From NCBI GenBank assembly GCA_964549135.1, contig CAZJUJ010000014.1:1-46645 (forward strand): DNA of 46,645 nucleotides, written 5' to 3'. Origin of the DNA: RUG563 sp964549135. Lineage in GTDB: Bacteria; Bacillota; Clostridia; Christensenellales; Aristaeellaceae. Of this stretch, positions 8,503 through 19,220 are shown in pieces. A model generated the notes under the pieces. It was given only the letters and a program-made list of their open reading frames with translations. It had not been told where the DNA came from and did not search any database. Numbering within the stretch: position 1 is the stretch's first letter; every line of letters begins with the position of its first letter. Both the position numbers and the translations under genes were made by a program.

Positions 8503-11500
8503 ATGAAGGAAACTGGAATGCTCAAACGGGTGCTTTCTCTGGTGCTGATGCTATGCATGGCGGCCTCTCTGCTGCCTGCTTCTGCCATCGCCGAAGAGGA
8601 AAGATACGGCTATCTGTACATCGCGGACAGCGCCGTCAAAAACAGGGTGGTCAATTTCCGTCCCACCATGAAGGCGGACGGCGATTATCTGGATCAGCTG
8701 CCCGAATACACGGTGGTCAGGATTCTTGGGGAGCAAACCAAGAGCGGCGCAAAATGGTATTATGCGCAGAACCTGGCCAACAATGAAAAGGGCTATTTCC
8801 TGGGCAGCTATGTGCAGGAAATGTCCAGCTATGAGATTATTGACTGGCAGGCCTCCGGCTCTGCCGCCTATCGTCCCGGCGGCGGCTCCGAAAACATCAC
8901 CGTCACCATCCGGGGCAAGGACGGGCATGTGGGCTATGTGCTGACCACGGCGGATGCCACCTATGCCTACGACGGGGATTATGCAACCCCCCTCAATGCC
9001 GACAGCCCCTATAAGGCGGGCCAGATCATCACCTATTATGCCGAATCCGTTTCTTTCAACGGCTATGACTGGGTGCAGATCAATTACAACGGCGTTTCCG
9101 CCTATCTGCGCAGCGATCAATACAAGCATTCCGGCTATCAGGATATGGAGGGCACCTACGCCATGGCCAGCGCCCTTTCCGTGGTGGGCAAGAGCCGGGG
9201 CAGCGTGATTACCACCGCTGCCGATGTGCTTTTGTATCTGGCTCCCGGCGGCAATAAGCTGACCAAGACCATCCCCCAGGGCACCACCGTTCCCTATTAT
9301 GTGATTACGGAAAACGTAAACGGCACGAACTGGGCGCTGGTTCTTTATGACGGCGTATACGGCTATATTTCCAGCACCGGCTATGCGCTGGTGGGCAGCG
9401 CCGTCGTCCCCTCCCCCACCGCCGTGCCCACCGTCTCCCCCGATCTTGGGACGGGGCTTGGCTATATCCGCCTCATTAAGGATAAGGTAAACCTGCGCAA
9501 GAGCCCCTCCGGCACGGTGCTGACCGAAAAGGATCAGGATAAGCTGCCCCTGGGCGAGGTGCTGGTATATTACAGCGAAATCCCCATGGACGGCTATCAG
9601 TGGGCCCAGGTATTCTATGACGGCCAGGCGGGCTATATCCGCTCCGACTGCTACGAAAAATCCGACGCCTATGGCAATCTTTTCACCGCCTCACCCCTGC
9701 CCGGCACTACCGCCGCCCCCACCGCTCCCGCCGCGGGCACAACCCTTGGCTATGTGGTGCTGGTGCAGGATGATGTCTACCTCCGGGAAAGCCCCGCAGG
9801 CACGGTGCTGAATCTGAATGACAAGATGCCGCTGGGCCAGGTGCTGGCCTATATCGCCGGCCCCGTTCCCTCCGGAAAATACCAGTGGGTAAAGGTCACC
9901 TATCACGGCATGACGGGCTATGTCCGCTCCGATTGCTTTGCCTACTGCGATGAATTGGGCAACCGGCTGGATGGCCCCGCCGCCACCGGCGCTGTTTCCT
10001 CCGCCACCCCCGCGCCCTCCGAAACCCCCGCTCCCGTTTACGGTGAAGGAACCTATGGCCGCACCACCATGGATAAGGTCATGTTCCGCAAGACCATGAG
10101 TACCAATGGCGATTACTGGGCCCGTCTGCCCAAGGATTGGGTGGTCGAGGTACTGGGCAGCGAAAAGAAGGGCGAAATCCTCTGGTACAAGGTACGCGGC
10201 GGCACGCCCAGCAATTCCGACGGTTCTTACACCGGCTATATCCACAGCGATTATCTGACCATCTTCACCGGCTCCTCCGTTACCCCTGCCCCCTCCACCG
10301 GCCTTTCCGGCTATGCGGTTATCACGGTGGACGGCATTAACCTGCGCGCCACGCCGGGCGGCACGGCCATCGGCGTGCTGCGCTCCAATAAGGTGGTCAA
10401 TGTCATTTCCGTTCCCTCCGGCTCCTCTGCCAACGACTGGTATTATGTAGAAACGGACGGCGTATACGGCTATCTGCCCGCCACCGCCCTGCGCGAGCTG
10501 GTAACCACCGAGCTGGGCAATTTCACCCTTCCCGCCGCGCCTGCGCCCACCATCACCCCCAGCCCCACCCCCGCCTTTACTGGCACGGGCTATGTGCGGC
10601 TGATCAAGGATAAGGTGAACCTGCGCAAGACCCCCGGCGGAACCGTTCTGACCCCCTCGGATGCCTCCAAGCTGCCCCTCAATCTGGTGCTGGCCTACAG
10701 CGAAGGCCCCACCGAAAAGATTTCTGGCTATAACTGGGTGAAGGTTACCTACGGTGGCCAGACCGGCTATATCCGCTCCGACTGCTACACCCAGTGCTAT
10801 GCCGATGGCACGCTGCCCGCCGCCACCTCTACGCCCACCCCCACCCCCGACGCCTCCGGCAGCTATATCCGCCTGATCAAGGGCGGCGTGAATCTGCGCA
10901 GCGGCCCCTGGGGCAAGAGCTATGGCCAGCTGGATAAGGGCACCGTTCTTCCCTGCTACGGCACCGAAAAGAGCGGCAGCGAAACCTGGTATATCGTCTA
11001 TTCCTCCGAGCTTGGCACCAGCGGCTATATCCTTGGCACCATGGCGGTGACCAGCGATTCCCTGGGCAATATCATCGTGCCCACCATCGCCCCCACCACC
11101 ACCCCCGGCGGCACCATCAGCGGCGGCGCCTCCGCCACCTTCACCGGCTATGTGGCCACCAGCGTTTCCGCCGTCTGGGTGCGCTCCGCCGCCAGGACGG
11201 ATGCCTCCACCGTAGGCAAGGTGCAAGCCAAGGGCACGGTGCTGCCCATGATCGGCGCGGCCGTAACCCGGCTGGGCGATACCTATTCCTGGTATCCCGT
11301 GCAGCTCACCGACGGCACCCAGGGCTATATCCGCTCTGACTGCGTCTATGAACTGGCCCAGTGGCAATTGGATTACTACAAGGCCAACGGCGTCTGCCCC
11401 AGCCCCACTCCCGGCCCCACCACGCCGCCTCCCGGAAACAGCGAATATGTGAAGATCCACAGCGGCAGCCTCTGGGTGCGCAAGACCCCCAGCAAGAAGG

Positions 11501-12747
11501 CCAGCACCATCGGCCAGCTGGCTGACGGCACGGTCACCAAGTATTACAATAAGCAGAGCGTGGGCGAAATCACCTGGTATCAGGTAATGGTAAACGGCAG
11601 CTACGGCTGGATCCACGGCGATTACGCCCGGGTGCTTACCAATGCCGAATACTACGCCTGGAAGGGCACCGAAGCGCCCACCGGCACCCCCACCGCCATG
11701 CCTGATCCTTCCACCCTCAGCGATCTTGGCATCACCACCATCGAGCGGGTGAAGATCCGCGCCAGCGGCGCTGCGGACGGCAAGCAGATCTCCATGATCT
11801 ACACCGAGGGCAGCGAATTTACCTACCTGGGCAGCTATACCTCCCCCACCGCCACCAATCCGTATTACTGGTTCAAGATCAAGTATCAGGGCGTGACCGG
11901 CTGGGTGCGCGGCGACTGCGTGCGCATCCTGACCCAGGAGGAAAAGCAACTGTATCTGGTGGCCGGCAATCCCGATGCCCCCAAAGAGGCCACCTACCGC
12001 ACCCTGAGCAAGGGCTCCACCGGCGAGGATGTAACGGCGCTGCAGAAGAAGCTGGCCGAAAAGGGCTATCTGACCGCTTCCTACACCACCGGCTATTATG
12101 ACACCGCCACCGAGAACGCCGTCATCGCCTTCCAGAAGGCAAACGGCCTGACCGTGGATGGCCTGGCCGGGGAAATCACCCAGCATGCCCTCTTCAATAC
12201 CGTGCCCACCGGCACCTATGACGGCAGCTCCACCTCTGTCACCCTCTTCCCCGTGGAATATGTGGATTGGTACACCGGCGATATTCAGTCCCTCTGGAAG
12301 GCGGGCACCGTGGCTGTCATCACCGATGTGCAGACCGGCATTTCCTTCCGCGCCCAGCGGCTCTACGGCGATAACCACGCCGACGCCGAGCCCCTGACCA
12401 CCGCGGATACCGATGCCATCTGCCGCATCTTCGGCGTAAGCGATGCCCAGGAGATTTCCGATCGGCAGAGCGAATTGCAGGCCTGGCGCCGCCGTCCCCT
12501 GTGGGTCACCATCGGCAACCGCACCTTCGCGGCCTCCATGTATGGCGTGCCCCACAATTTCTCGGGCGACAGAATCCCGGATAACAATTACAACGGCCAG
12601 TTCTGCGTCCACTTCACCAATTCCAAGACCCACGGCAGCGGCAGCATTCCCGCCCGTGTGGACTATGATTACCCCGAGAACGGCTATTACGGCCATCAGA
12701 CCGCGATCAAGGACGCCTACAATAAGTCCATCAGCGGCAACAAGTAA
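8503..12747 (+). CDS. Secreted multi-SH3b, peptidoglycan-binding protein with an unknown C-terminal domain
   Basis: The start at 8503 lies downstream of the promoter, with GGGGAG ten bases ahead, and gives 1414 residues; 8518 is a possible alternative. A Sec signal peptide comes first (MLKRVLSLVLMLCMAASLLP core). Then I count twelve bacterial SH3 (SH3b) repeats from about residue 35 to 1155, separated by Pro/Thr/Ser-rich linkers such as PSPTPGPTTPPPG. Many repeats share VNLRxxPxGTVL and GYIRSDC. Next is a PG_binding_1 domain (1164-1230) with GSTGEDVTALQKKLAEKGY. The last 170 residues (1245-1414) form a separate domain with YNGQFCVHFTNSKTHG. This Cys/His-rich motif recurs, from memory, in other clostridial wall proteins without assigned function. 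It probably acts at the cell wall. It heads a plus-strand run with the flavoprotein 4 bp later. Confidence 0.9.
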   Translation: MKETGMLKRVLSLVLMLCMAASLLPASAIAEEERYGYLYIADSAVKNRVVNFRPTMKADGDYLDQLPEYTVVRILGEQTKSGAKWYYAQNLANNEKGYFLGSYVQEMSSYEIIDWQASGSAAYRPGGGSENITVTIRGKDGHVGYVLTTADATYAYDGDYATPLNADSPYKAGQIITYYAESVSFNGYDWVQINYNGVSAYLRSDQYKHSGYQDMEGTYAMASALSVVGKSRGSVITTAADVLLYLAPGGNKLTKTIPQGTTVPYYVITENVNGTNWALVLYDGVYGYISSTGYALVGSAVVPSPTAVPTVSPDLGTGLGYIRLIKDKVNLRKSPSGTVLTEKDQDKLPLGEVLVYYSEIPMDGYQWAQVFYDGQAGYIRSDCYEKSDAYGNLFTASPLPGTTAAPTAPAAGTTLGYVVLVQDDVYLRESPAGTVLNLNDKMPLGQVLAYIAGPVPSGKYQWVKVTYHGMTGYVRSDCFAYCDELGNRLDGPAATGAVSSATPAPSETPAPVYGEGTYGRTTMDKVMFRKTMSTNGDYWARLPKDWVVEVLGSEKKGEILWYKVRGGTPSNSDGSYTGYIHSDYLTIFTGSSVTPAPSTGLSGYAVITVDGINLRATPGGTAIGVLRSNKVVNVISVPSGSSANDWYYVETDGVYGYLPATALRELVTTELGNFTLPAAPAPTITPSPTPAFTGTGYVRLIKDKVNLRKTPGGTVLTPSDASKLPLNLVLAYSEGPTEKISGYNWVKVTYGGQTGYIRSDCYTQCYADGTLPAATSTPTPTPDASGSYIRLIKGGVNLRSGPWGKSYGQLDKGTVLPCYGTEKSGSETWYIVYSSELGTSGYILGTMAVTSDSLGNIIVPTIAPTTTPGGTISGGASATFTGYVATSVSAVWVRSAARTDASTVGKVQAKGTVLPMIGAAVTRLGDTYSWYPVQLTDGTQGYIRSDCVYELAQWQLDYYKANGVCPSPTPGPTTPPPGNSEYVKIHSGSLWVRKTPSKKASTIGQLADGTVTKYYNKQSVGEITWYQVMVNGSYGWIHGDYARVLTNAEYYAWKGTEAPTGTPTAMPDPSTLSDLGITTIERVKIRASGAADGKQISMIYTEGSEFTYLGSYTSPTATNPYYWFKIKYQGVTGWVRGDCVRILTQEEKQLYLVAGNPDAPKEATYRTLSKGSTGEDVTALQKKLAEKGYLTASYTTGYYDTATENAVIAFQKANGLTVDGLAGEITQHALFNTVPTGTYDGSSTSVTLFPVEYVDWYTGDIQSLWKAGTVAVITDVQTGISFRAQRLYGDNHADAEPLTTADTDAICRIFGVSDAQEISDRQSELQAWRRRPLWVTIGNRTFAASMYGVPHNFSGDRIPDNNYNGQFCVHFTNSKTHGSGSIPARVDYDYPENGYYGHQTAIKDAYNKSISGNK

Positions 12748-12751
12748 AACC

Positions 12752-14002
12752 ATGAAATACGATGTCATCATCATCGGCGGAGGCGCGGCGGGATTGACCG
12801 CCGCGCTTTCCGCATCCAGGCAGGGGGCAGCCCCGCTGATCCTGGAGGCCGCCCCCCGGATCGGGCGGAAGATTCTGGCCTCCGGCAATGGCCGCTGCAA
12901 TCTGGTCAATACCGGCGCGCCCCGCTTTTACGGGGATACCGCCCTGGCGGAAAGCATCGTGGGGCATTGCCCGGCAGGGCAGGTGCTGACCTTCTTCGCC
13001 AGCCTGGGCCTCGCCGCAGCAGAGGAGGAGGGCGGAAGGGTCTACCCCGCCTGCGGTCAGGCCGCCGCCGTGCTGGATGTGCTGCGCAGCGCCCTGGAGC
13101 GGCGGCGCATCCCCGTCCTTACCCAATGCCCCGCCCAGGAAATCGTAAGAAACGGCCCGTTTTTTCAGGTGAAGACCGCAGATGATACCTTTACCGCCCC
13201 CTGCGTCATTGCGGCCTGCGGCGGCATGGCGGGCGGAAAGCTGGGCCACAATGGGGATGCCTACGGGCTGCTTACGCGCCTGGGCCATCGCCTGATTTCC
13301 CCCCGCCCGGCGCTGACCCAGCTAATCAGCGAAAAGAGCGCCGTCAAGGGGCTTTCGGGGCTGCGGCTGCCCGCCCGGCTCACCCTCTGCAATGGACGGC
13401 AGCCCGTTTCCGCCGCCCAGGGCGAGGTGCTGTTCACCGATTACGGGGTCAGCGGCGTCTGCGCCATGCAGCTATCCCGGGAGGCGGATCGCCTTTCCCG
13501 GGGCGGCAGGGCCATGCTCTATATCGATTTTTCGCCCATGCTGGGGCTGACGGAGCGGCTCTATGACCGCATCCCGGCGGAGAATCCCCGGATGCACGAA
13601 AAAATGATTCTGGCATGCCTGAAGGAAAGGCTGCATATTCTGCCGGAGGAGGCGCTGCTATGCGGCCTTGTGCCCCGGCTGCTGGCGGAGCGGCTGCGGG
13701 GCCTCTCCCCGGAAAAAACAGCCGCCCTGCTGGCCGCCTTCCCCGTGCCCATCACCGGCGTTCGCGGCTTTGACAGCGCCCAGGTGACCGCCGGGGGGCT
13801 ATCCGGGGAGGATTTCTCCCCCCAGACCCTGGAATCCCGGAAAATTCCCGGGCTGTATGCCGCCGGGGAAATGCTGGATGTAGATGGGGACTGCGGGGGA
13901 TACAATCTGCTCTTTGCCTTTGCCTCCGGGCTCACCGCCGGGGAGGCAGCGGCCCGGCAGGCGAAGCAATATGCCGCCGCGCATCCAAAGGGAGGAAGAT
14001 AA
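12752..14002 (+). CDS. YhiN/HI0933-family FAD-dependent flavoprotein
   Basis: The 416-residue cytoplasmic flavoprotein opens with the FAD-binding motif IIIGGGAAGLTAALSA. It carries the family signature GRKILASGNGRCNLVN near residues 34-50, a middle CGGMAGGKLGHNGDAYGL and a C-terminal VTAGG plus GLYAAGEMLDVDGDCGGYN, which complete the FAD site. The family (YhiN, HI0933, BaiN-like) is widespread and its physiological substrate is mostly undefined; BaiN was linked to bile acid 7-dehydroxylation, but that cannot be claimed here. The ATG lies 4 bp past the stop of the SH3 gene with no clear ribosome binding site of its own, so it is probably translated by reinitiation. The flavin reductase starts 1 bp after it. 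Confidence 0.92.
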   Translation: MKYDVIIIGGGAAGLTAALSASRQGAAPLILEAAPRIGRKILASGNGRCNLVNTGAPRFYGDTALAESIVGHCPAGQVLTFFASLGLAAAEEEGGRVYPACGQAAAVLDVLRSALERRRIPVLTQCPAQEIVRNGPFFQVKTADDTFTAPCVIAACGGMAGGKLGHNGDAYGLLTRLGHRLISPRPALTQLISEKSAVKGLSGLRLPARLTLCNGRQPVSAAQGEVLFTDYGVSGVCAMQLSREADRLSRGGRAMLYIDFSPMLGLTERLYDRIPAENPRMHEKMILACLKERLHILPEEALLCGLVPRLLAERLRGLSPEKTAALLAAFPVPITGVRGFDSAQVTAGGLSGEDFSPQTLESRKIPGLYAAGEMLDVDGDCGGYNLLFAFASGLTAGEAAARQAKQYAAAHPKGGR

Positions 14003-14003
14003 C

Positions 14004-14606
14004 ATGGCATCCGATTTTGTGCAGCTTAAGCCCGGCACCCTGCTGGCCCCCGTGCCCGCGGTCATGGTTTCCTGCGCCCGGGCGGGGGAAAGGCCCAATA
14101 TCATCACCCTGGCCTGGGTGGGCACGGTCTGCTCCGAGCCGCCCATGTGTTCCATTTCCGTCCGGAAGGAGAGATATTCCCACGCGCTGATCCGGGAAAG
14201 CGGCGAATTCATCATCAATCTCTGCGGTCAGGCGCAATTGGAGGCCACGGATTTCTGCGGCGTAAAATCAGGCCGGGATACGGATAAATTCTCCGCCTGC
14301 CATTTAACGCCCGCGCCCGTGCCCGGCTTTACCGCCCCGGCCATTCTGGAATGCCCCATTTATCTGGGCTGCAAAGTGGAAAGCGTTCAGGAGCTGGGCA
14401 GCCATGATCTGTTTCTTGGCCGCATCGTTTCCATGGGCGTTCAGCGTGATCTCATGGATCCCAGGGGCAGAATCGATTTTGCCCGGGCGAAGCTCATCGC
14501 CTATAATCATGGGGCGTATTACGGCCTGAGCGAAGCGCTGGGCTTTTTCGGCTGCTCTGTAGCCGCGCCCGATGTCCGCAGGCGGCGGATGAAGGAACTG
14601 AAATAA
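14004..14606 (+). CDS. Flavin reductase family protein (FMN-binding split barrel)
   Basis: This 200-residue protein has the layout of the flavin reductase-like FMN-binding split barrel: PVPAVMVSCA near the start, then NIITLAWVGTVCSEPPMCSISV and GEFIINLCG, the strand-rich flavin-binding core, and FCGVKSGRDTDKF. Such enzymes bind FMN and reduce flavins or act as small oxidoreductases in the cytoplasm. The C-terminus is basic (RRRRMKELK) and the last third includes LGFFGCS. A strong GGGAGGAAG sits before the ATG. Only one base separates it from the YhiN-type flavoprotein, and dnaX follows after 35 bp. A redox partnership between the two flavoproteins is plausible but inferred from position only. 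Confidence 0.9.
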   Translation: MASDFVQLKPGTLLAPVPAVMVSCARAGERPNIITLAWVGTVCSEPPMCSISVRKERYSHALIRESGEFIINLCGQAQLEATDFCGVKSGRDTDKFSACHLTPAPVPGFTAPAILECPIYLGCKVESVQELGSHDLFLGRIVSMGVQRDLMDPRGRIDFARAKLIAYNHGAYYGLSEALGFFGCSVAAPDVRRRRMKELK

Positions 14607-14641
14607 ACGCGTAAGCTGATTTTTTATCGGGAGGGATTTCC

Positions 14642-16243
<1,602 letters not shown>

Positions 16244-16279
16244 TGGCAGCCCCTCCCCTGTCCCCGCCCGGAAGAAAAG

Positions 16280-16321
16280 AAGCGGGAAAACCGTTAAAAA
16301 AGCGCCGGGATTTTTCCGCTT
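16280..16321 (+). terminator. Weak hairpin after dnaX
   Basis: AAGCGG plus AAAA (16280-16290, one bulged G) pairs with TTTTCCGCTT (16312-16321) around a 21-base loop. There is no U-run after the stem, only TCTTCGG, so termination is uncertain. It lies between dnaX and the next promoter. Confidence 0.3.
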
Positions 16322-16347
16322 TCTTCGGAAAATTTCCCGTCCGGGTG

Positions 16348-16375
16348 TTTACAATTGATGCAGTTATGCTATACT
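16348..16375 (+). promoter_or_regulatory. Promoter for the three-helix membrane protein gene
   Basis: TTTACA (16348-16353), 16 bp, TATACT (16370-16375). Transcription would begin near 16382. This rules out the in-frame ATG at 16381 and supports the start at 16423. Confidence 0.75.
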
Positions 16376-16422
16376 GAAGGATGGGAGAAGATCCCATATC
16401 ACGGAAAGGAGCAACCTTCTCT

Positions 16423-17508
16423 ATGAATGGAAACCGCGGTCAATATACCTCTGCGCCGCTTAATCATATGAAAAACAGGCGTCCCGACGCCCAGGCCGCC
16501 CCCGGCAGGGCCGCCGCCCCCGCCCCCCGCTTTCAGTGGCTGGCAGGGTTGATGGTGGCCGTGCTGCCGATATTGTTTCTGCTGTCGCTGCTGATTCCAA
16601 ACGCCCTGCTGCGCTGGGTCTTTCTGGTGCTGACCGGCCTTTCCCTGCTGCTCATGTGGCTGCTGGGCGCCTTTGTCCGCAATGCCCGGGGCACGCTGAC
16701 GGTGGTATACGGCGCGCTGGCGCTGGTGATCGGCCTTTCCCTGTTTATGGATACCCAGGCCCCCGAGGCCCGGCAGACCTCCAGCATGGCGGAGCAGGGC
16801 GCGCTTTTCAGCAATCAGGATTCTCAGGCCCTGGGCGCGCTGCTGAGCAGCGCCCAGACCCCCGCGCCCACCTCTCCCGTTTCTGCCAGCATCGTTTCCG
16901 CCGCCCAGAAGCAATTGGAAAGCTTCCTGGGCTGGTGGGCCCAGAGCTATATCCCCGAAATGCTGAAATTATGCACGCCCTCCTGGGTTTCGCAGCAGCA
17001 ATCCCCCGAAACCGCCCTTTTCCAGCTGATTCAGAACAGCATCCCTCTCAGCTACCAGATCGAAAGCGTATCGGGCAGCGAGGGCGATACCTCCCGCACC
17101 ATTACCATGAAAATCACCCTGGATAATAAAAACGGCATGGAGCCCATCCTGTATCGGATGCAGGTGCTTATGTTCCGGGTGAACGATGTCTGGTATGTGG
17201 ATCCCCAGTCCCTGGGCGGCACGCCCATTGACGCCTCGGCGAAAAACGCCCTGAGCGCCACCGATATGCCGGCCTCCACCATCGCGCCCACCGCCACCCC
17301 CGCCGCCGATTCCGCCTACAGCAATATCAAGGTGTATTATAACCCGGACGGCGGCAACTATTACCATGCCAAATCCAATTGCTCCAAGGTGGCCGAGCGC
17401 TATTGGCCCCTGACGGAATTCAACTATGCAGATCTGAATACCCAGCAGTTCAAAAACCTGATCCGCTGCACCGTCTGCGGCGCCCCGGAGCGGCCTCCCC
17501 TCCAGTAA
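16423..17508 (+). CDS. Membrane protein with extracytoplasmic C-terminal Cys motif
   Basis: The start at 16423 follows AAAGGAG and sits downstream of the promoter; the product has 361 residues. A basic, Ala/Pro-rich head of about 35 residues is followed by three hydrophobic helices (about 38-110). The extracytoplasmic part contains a likely alpha/beta domain (about 165-285), a Thr/Ala/Pro linker, and a C-terminal segment with YYHAKSNCSKVAERYWPL and IRCTVCGAPERP. A His/Cys then C-x2-C arrangement like this recurs at the ends of many bacterial surface proteins and may bind metal. The family is unknown to me. It ends base-to-base with the convergent SPOR gene. Confidence 0.75.
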   Translation: MNGNRGQYTSAPLNHMKNRRPDAQAAPGRAAAPAPRFQWLAGLMVAVLPILFLLSLLIPNALLRWVFLVLTGLSLLLMWLLGAFVRNARGTLTVVYGALALVIGLSLFMDTQAPEARQTSSMAEQGALFSNQDSQALGALLSSAQTPAPTSPVSASIVSAAQKQLESFLGWWAQSYIPEMLKLCTPSWVSQQQSPETALFQLIQNSIPLSYQIESVSGSEGDTSRTITMKITLDNKNGMEPILYRMQVLMFRVNDVWYVDPQSLGGTPIDASAKNALSATDMPASTIAPTATPAADSAYSNIKVYYNPDGGNYYHAKSNCSKVAERYWPLTEFNYADLNTQQFKNLIRCTVCGAPERPPLQ

Positions 17509-18327
17509 TCAGGGGGCCAGCCCCGCGCCATAGGCCGCAAGGCCGGTAATGACCAGAAGATGACAATGCTTGATGCCCGCCCCCAGGCGAACATCGCCGG
17601 ATGCGCCGAGGGCCTCCGCAAGGGCGCTTTCCGTATCGCCAAGCAGCGCCATGATCCCCTGCACGGCGGGATGCCCCTCCTTCCCAAAGAGGGAAAGCAG
17701 CCGCTGACGCAGGGAGGATACCGTATCCCGATGGGAGCGGAGGGCGGAAAGAATGGCCTCCCGCTCCATCTCTCCCTGATCCATGCCCCGGGAAAGGGCC
17801 CCCAGCTGCAGGGATAATTGCTCCAGGGCGGCATAGGCATCCTCAAGCGCGGTCAATTGGGCCCGCTGCCCGCTTACCCGCAGCGTTACCTCGCAGCAGC
17901 TGATTTTGCAGAGATACGCCTCCACCCCATGGCGGCTGCGCAATTGATTCTGCACCGTCTGGGCATCCGCCCGGCTTTCGTAGGCCGCCGCCAGCACCCG
18001 GTATTTTCCCGCGTGCTTTTCCGTCAGGCCCCCGGCCCCCCGGGCGCGGAAGGCTGCCGCCGTTTCCAGGGCGGCCTCCTCCCCCTCAAAGGCCCCCAGC
18101 TGCAGGGCATACCAGGTTTTCCCCGAAAGCGTCAGGGTGCGCGCATCCATCCGGCTTTCCTCCGGGGAAAGCGTGGGCGCAGGCGAAATCAGCAGGCCCT
18201 GCAGCCGCCCAGCGCCCAGATATGCGGCGCTTATCGCCGCCCCAAGCCCCAGCAGCAAAAGCAGCGCCAGCCGCTTTCTGCCCCGATGCGTTTTATATCG
18301 CTTGATTTTCAGCCGACCGGCCCCCAT
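17509..18327 (-). CDS. SPOR-domain membrane protein
   Basis: The start at 18327 is chosen for its upstream AAGGGGG and because the upstream in-frame extension is GC-rich leader; 272 residues result. A basic N-terminus (KIKRYKTHRGRKR) precedes one transmembrane helix (LALLLLLGLGAAISAAYLGA). The SPOR domain lies outside (about 70-145): YALQLGAFEGEEAALETAA and YRVLAAAYESRADAQ are typical. SPOR domains bind denuded glycan strands, at septa or during spore-coat and cortex remodelling. The last half is helical and contains LRVSGQRAQLTALEDAY. Its stop codon touches that of the plus-strand neighbour. It diverges from the DUF6062 gene across 119 bp, where I saw no convincing promoter. Confidence 0.85.
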   Translation of the reverse strand: MGAGRLKIKRYKTHRGRKRLALLLLLGLGAAISAAYLGAGRLQGLLISPAPTLSPEESRMDARTLTLSGKTWYALQLGAFEGEEAALETAAAFRARGAGGLTEKHAGKYRVLAAAYESRADAQTVQNQLRSRHGVEAYLCKISCCEVTLRVSGQRAQLTALEDAYAALEQLSLQLGALSRGMDQGEMEREAILSALRSHRDTVSSLRQRLLSLFGKEGHPAVQGIMALLGDTESALAEALGASGDVRLGAGIKHCHLLVITGLAAYGAGLAP

Positions 18328-18446
18328 CCCTTCATCCCCCTTCTCAGGGGCATTGTATGCGCTTCCCTGCCGGAAAATGCCCGGCCGGGAAGCCGGGGGC
18401 ATGGCCGTCCCCCCACAACCCCACAAAAGAAGGAGTGACCCTCGCC

Positions 18447-19220
18447 TTGCGCTATCATATCGATACCATCCCGGTCTGGGATGCCCTCAAGCTGCAGGGA
18501 GAATGCCCCCTGTGCGCCCTGCGCCGCCGCAATGAGCTGATTGATGTGGATCGCTTTCTGGGCGGCTCGGTTATGGAGCCCGACACACGGATTCAGGTCA
18601 ATGCCAAGGGCTTCTGCCCCCGGCATCAGGTGCTTTTGTACGCCCAGAAAAACCGGCTGAGCCATGCGCTGATGATGCATACGCATCTGAAGGAAACCAT
18701 GGAAAAGATGCAGCCGATCCTGAACAGCGCCCTTTCCGCCGCCCAGAAAAGCGCCGATACCCCGGCGCTTAAGCGCATGATGGGCAAAAGCGCCGGGAAG
18801 GCCGATTTAAAGCAGGCCGCTCAGGATCTGCGCGCCCTTTCCGGGGGCTGCATTCTCTGCGACAGCATTGAGGAAAATACCCGGCGCTATGCCTATACGC
18901 TTCTGCATCTCTACAAGACCGATGCCTCCTTCCGCAAGGCCTTTGCCCAATCCCGGGGCGTATGCCTGCCGGATATGGCGCTGCTGATGGAAATGGCGGA
19001 GGAGGCGCTTTCGGGCCAGGTGCTTGCCGATTTCATCGGCGATCTATGCAATACGGTGGAAAAAAGCCTGGAGAAAATGGAGGGGGATATCGAGGGCTTC
19101 ACCCTGAAATTCGATTACCGGAATCAGGATAAGCCCTGGGGGGACAGCAAGGACGCCCTGGAGCGCACGGTCAATAAGCTGCGCTCCTGGTGCCTGGGCG
19201 CGGAGCCCAACCCCAAATGA
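18447..19220 (+). CDS. DUF6062 family protein
   Basis: The 257-residue protein matches, from memory, the conserved clostridial family DUF6062: YHIDTIPVWDALK at the start, then a C-x2-C (CPLCALRRR), FLGGSVMEPDTRIQVNAKGFCPRH, and a later C-x2-C (GGCILCDSI). The Cys pairs and His suggest metal binding, and function is unknown. The start is read as TTG (18447), eleven bases after AAGAAGGAG; a GTG at 18435 overlaps that site. The gene overlaps the following lipoprotein start by ATGA, so the two are translationally coupled. Cytoplasmic, no signal peptide. Confidence 0.85.
   Translation: MRYHIDTIPVWDALKLQGECPLCALRRRNELIDVDRFLGGSVMEPDTRIQVNAKGFCPRHQVLLYAQKNRLSHALMMHTHLKETMEKMQPILNSALSAAQKSADTPALKRMMGKSAGKADLKQAAQDLRALSGGCILCDSIEENTRRYAYTLLHLYKTDASFRKAFAQSRGVCLPDMALLMEMAEEALSGQVLADFIGDLCNTVEKSLEKMEGDIEGFTLKFDYRNQDKPWGDSKDALERTVNKLRSWCLGAEPNPK

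Noticed and set aside
9691..12909. Minus-strand open frame of about 1070 codons opposite the SH3 protein gene
   Set aside because: It mirrors the repeated SH3 coding sequence and is a low-complexity Gly/Ala/Ile translation. There is no start signal or family match.
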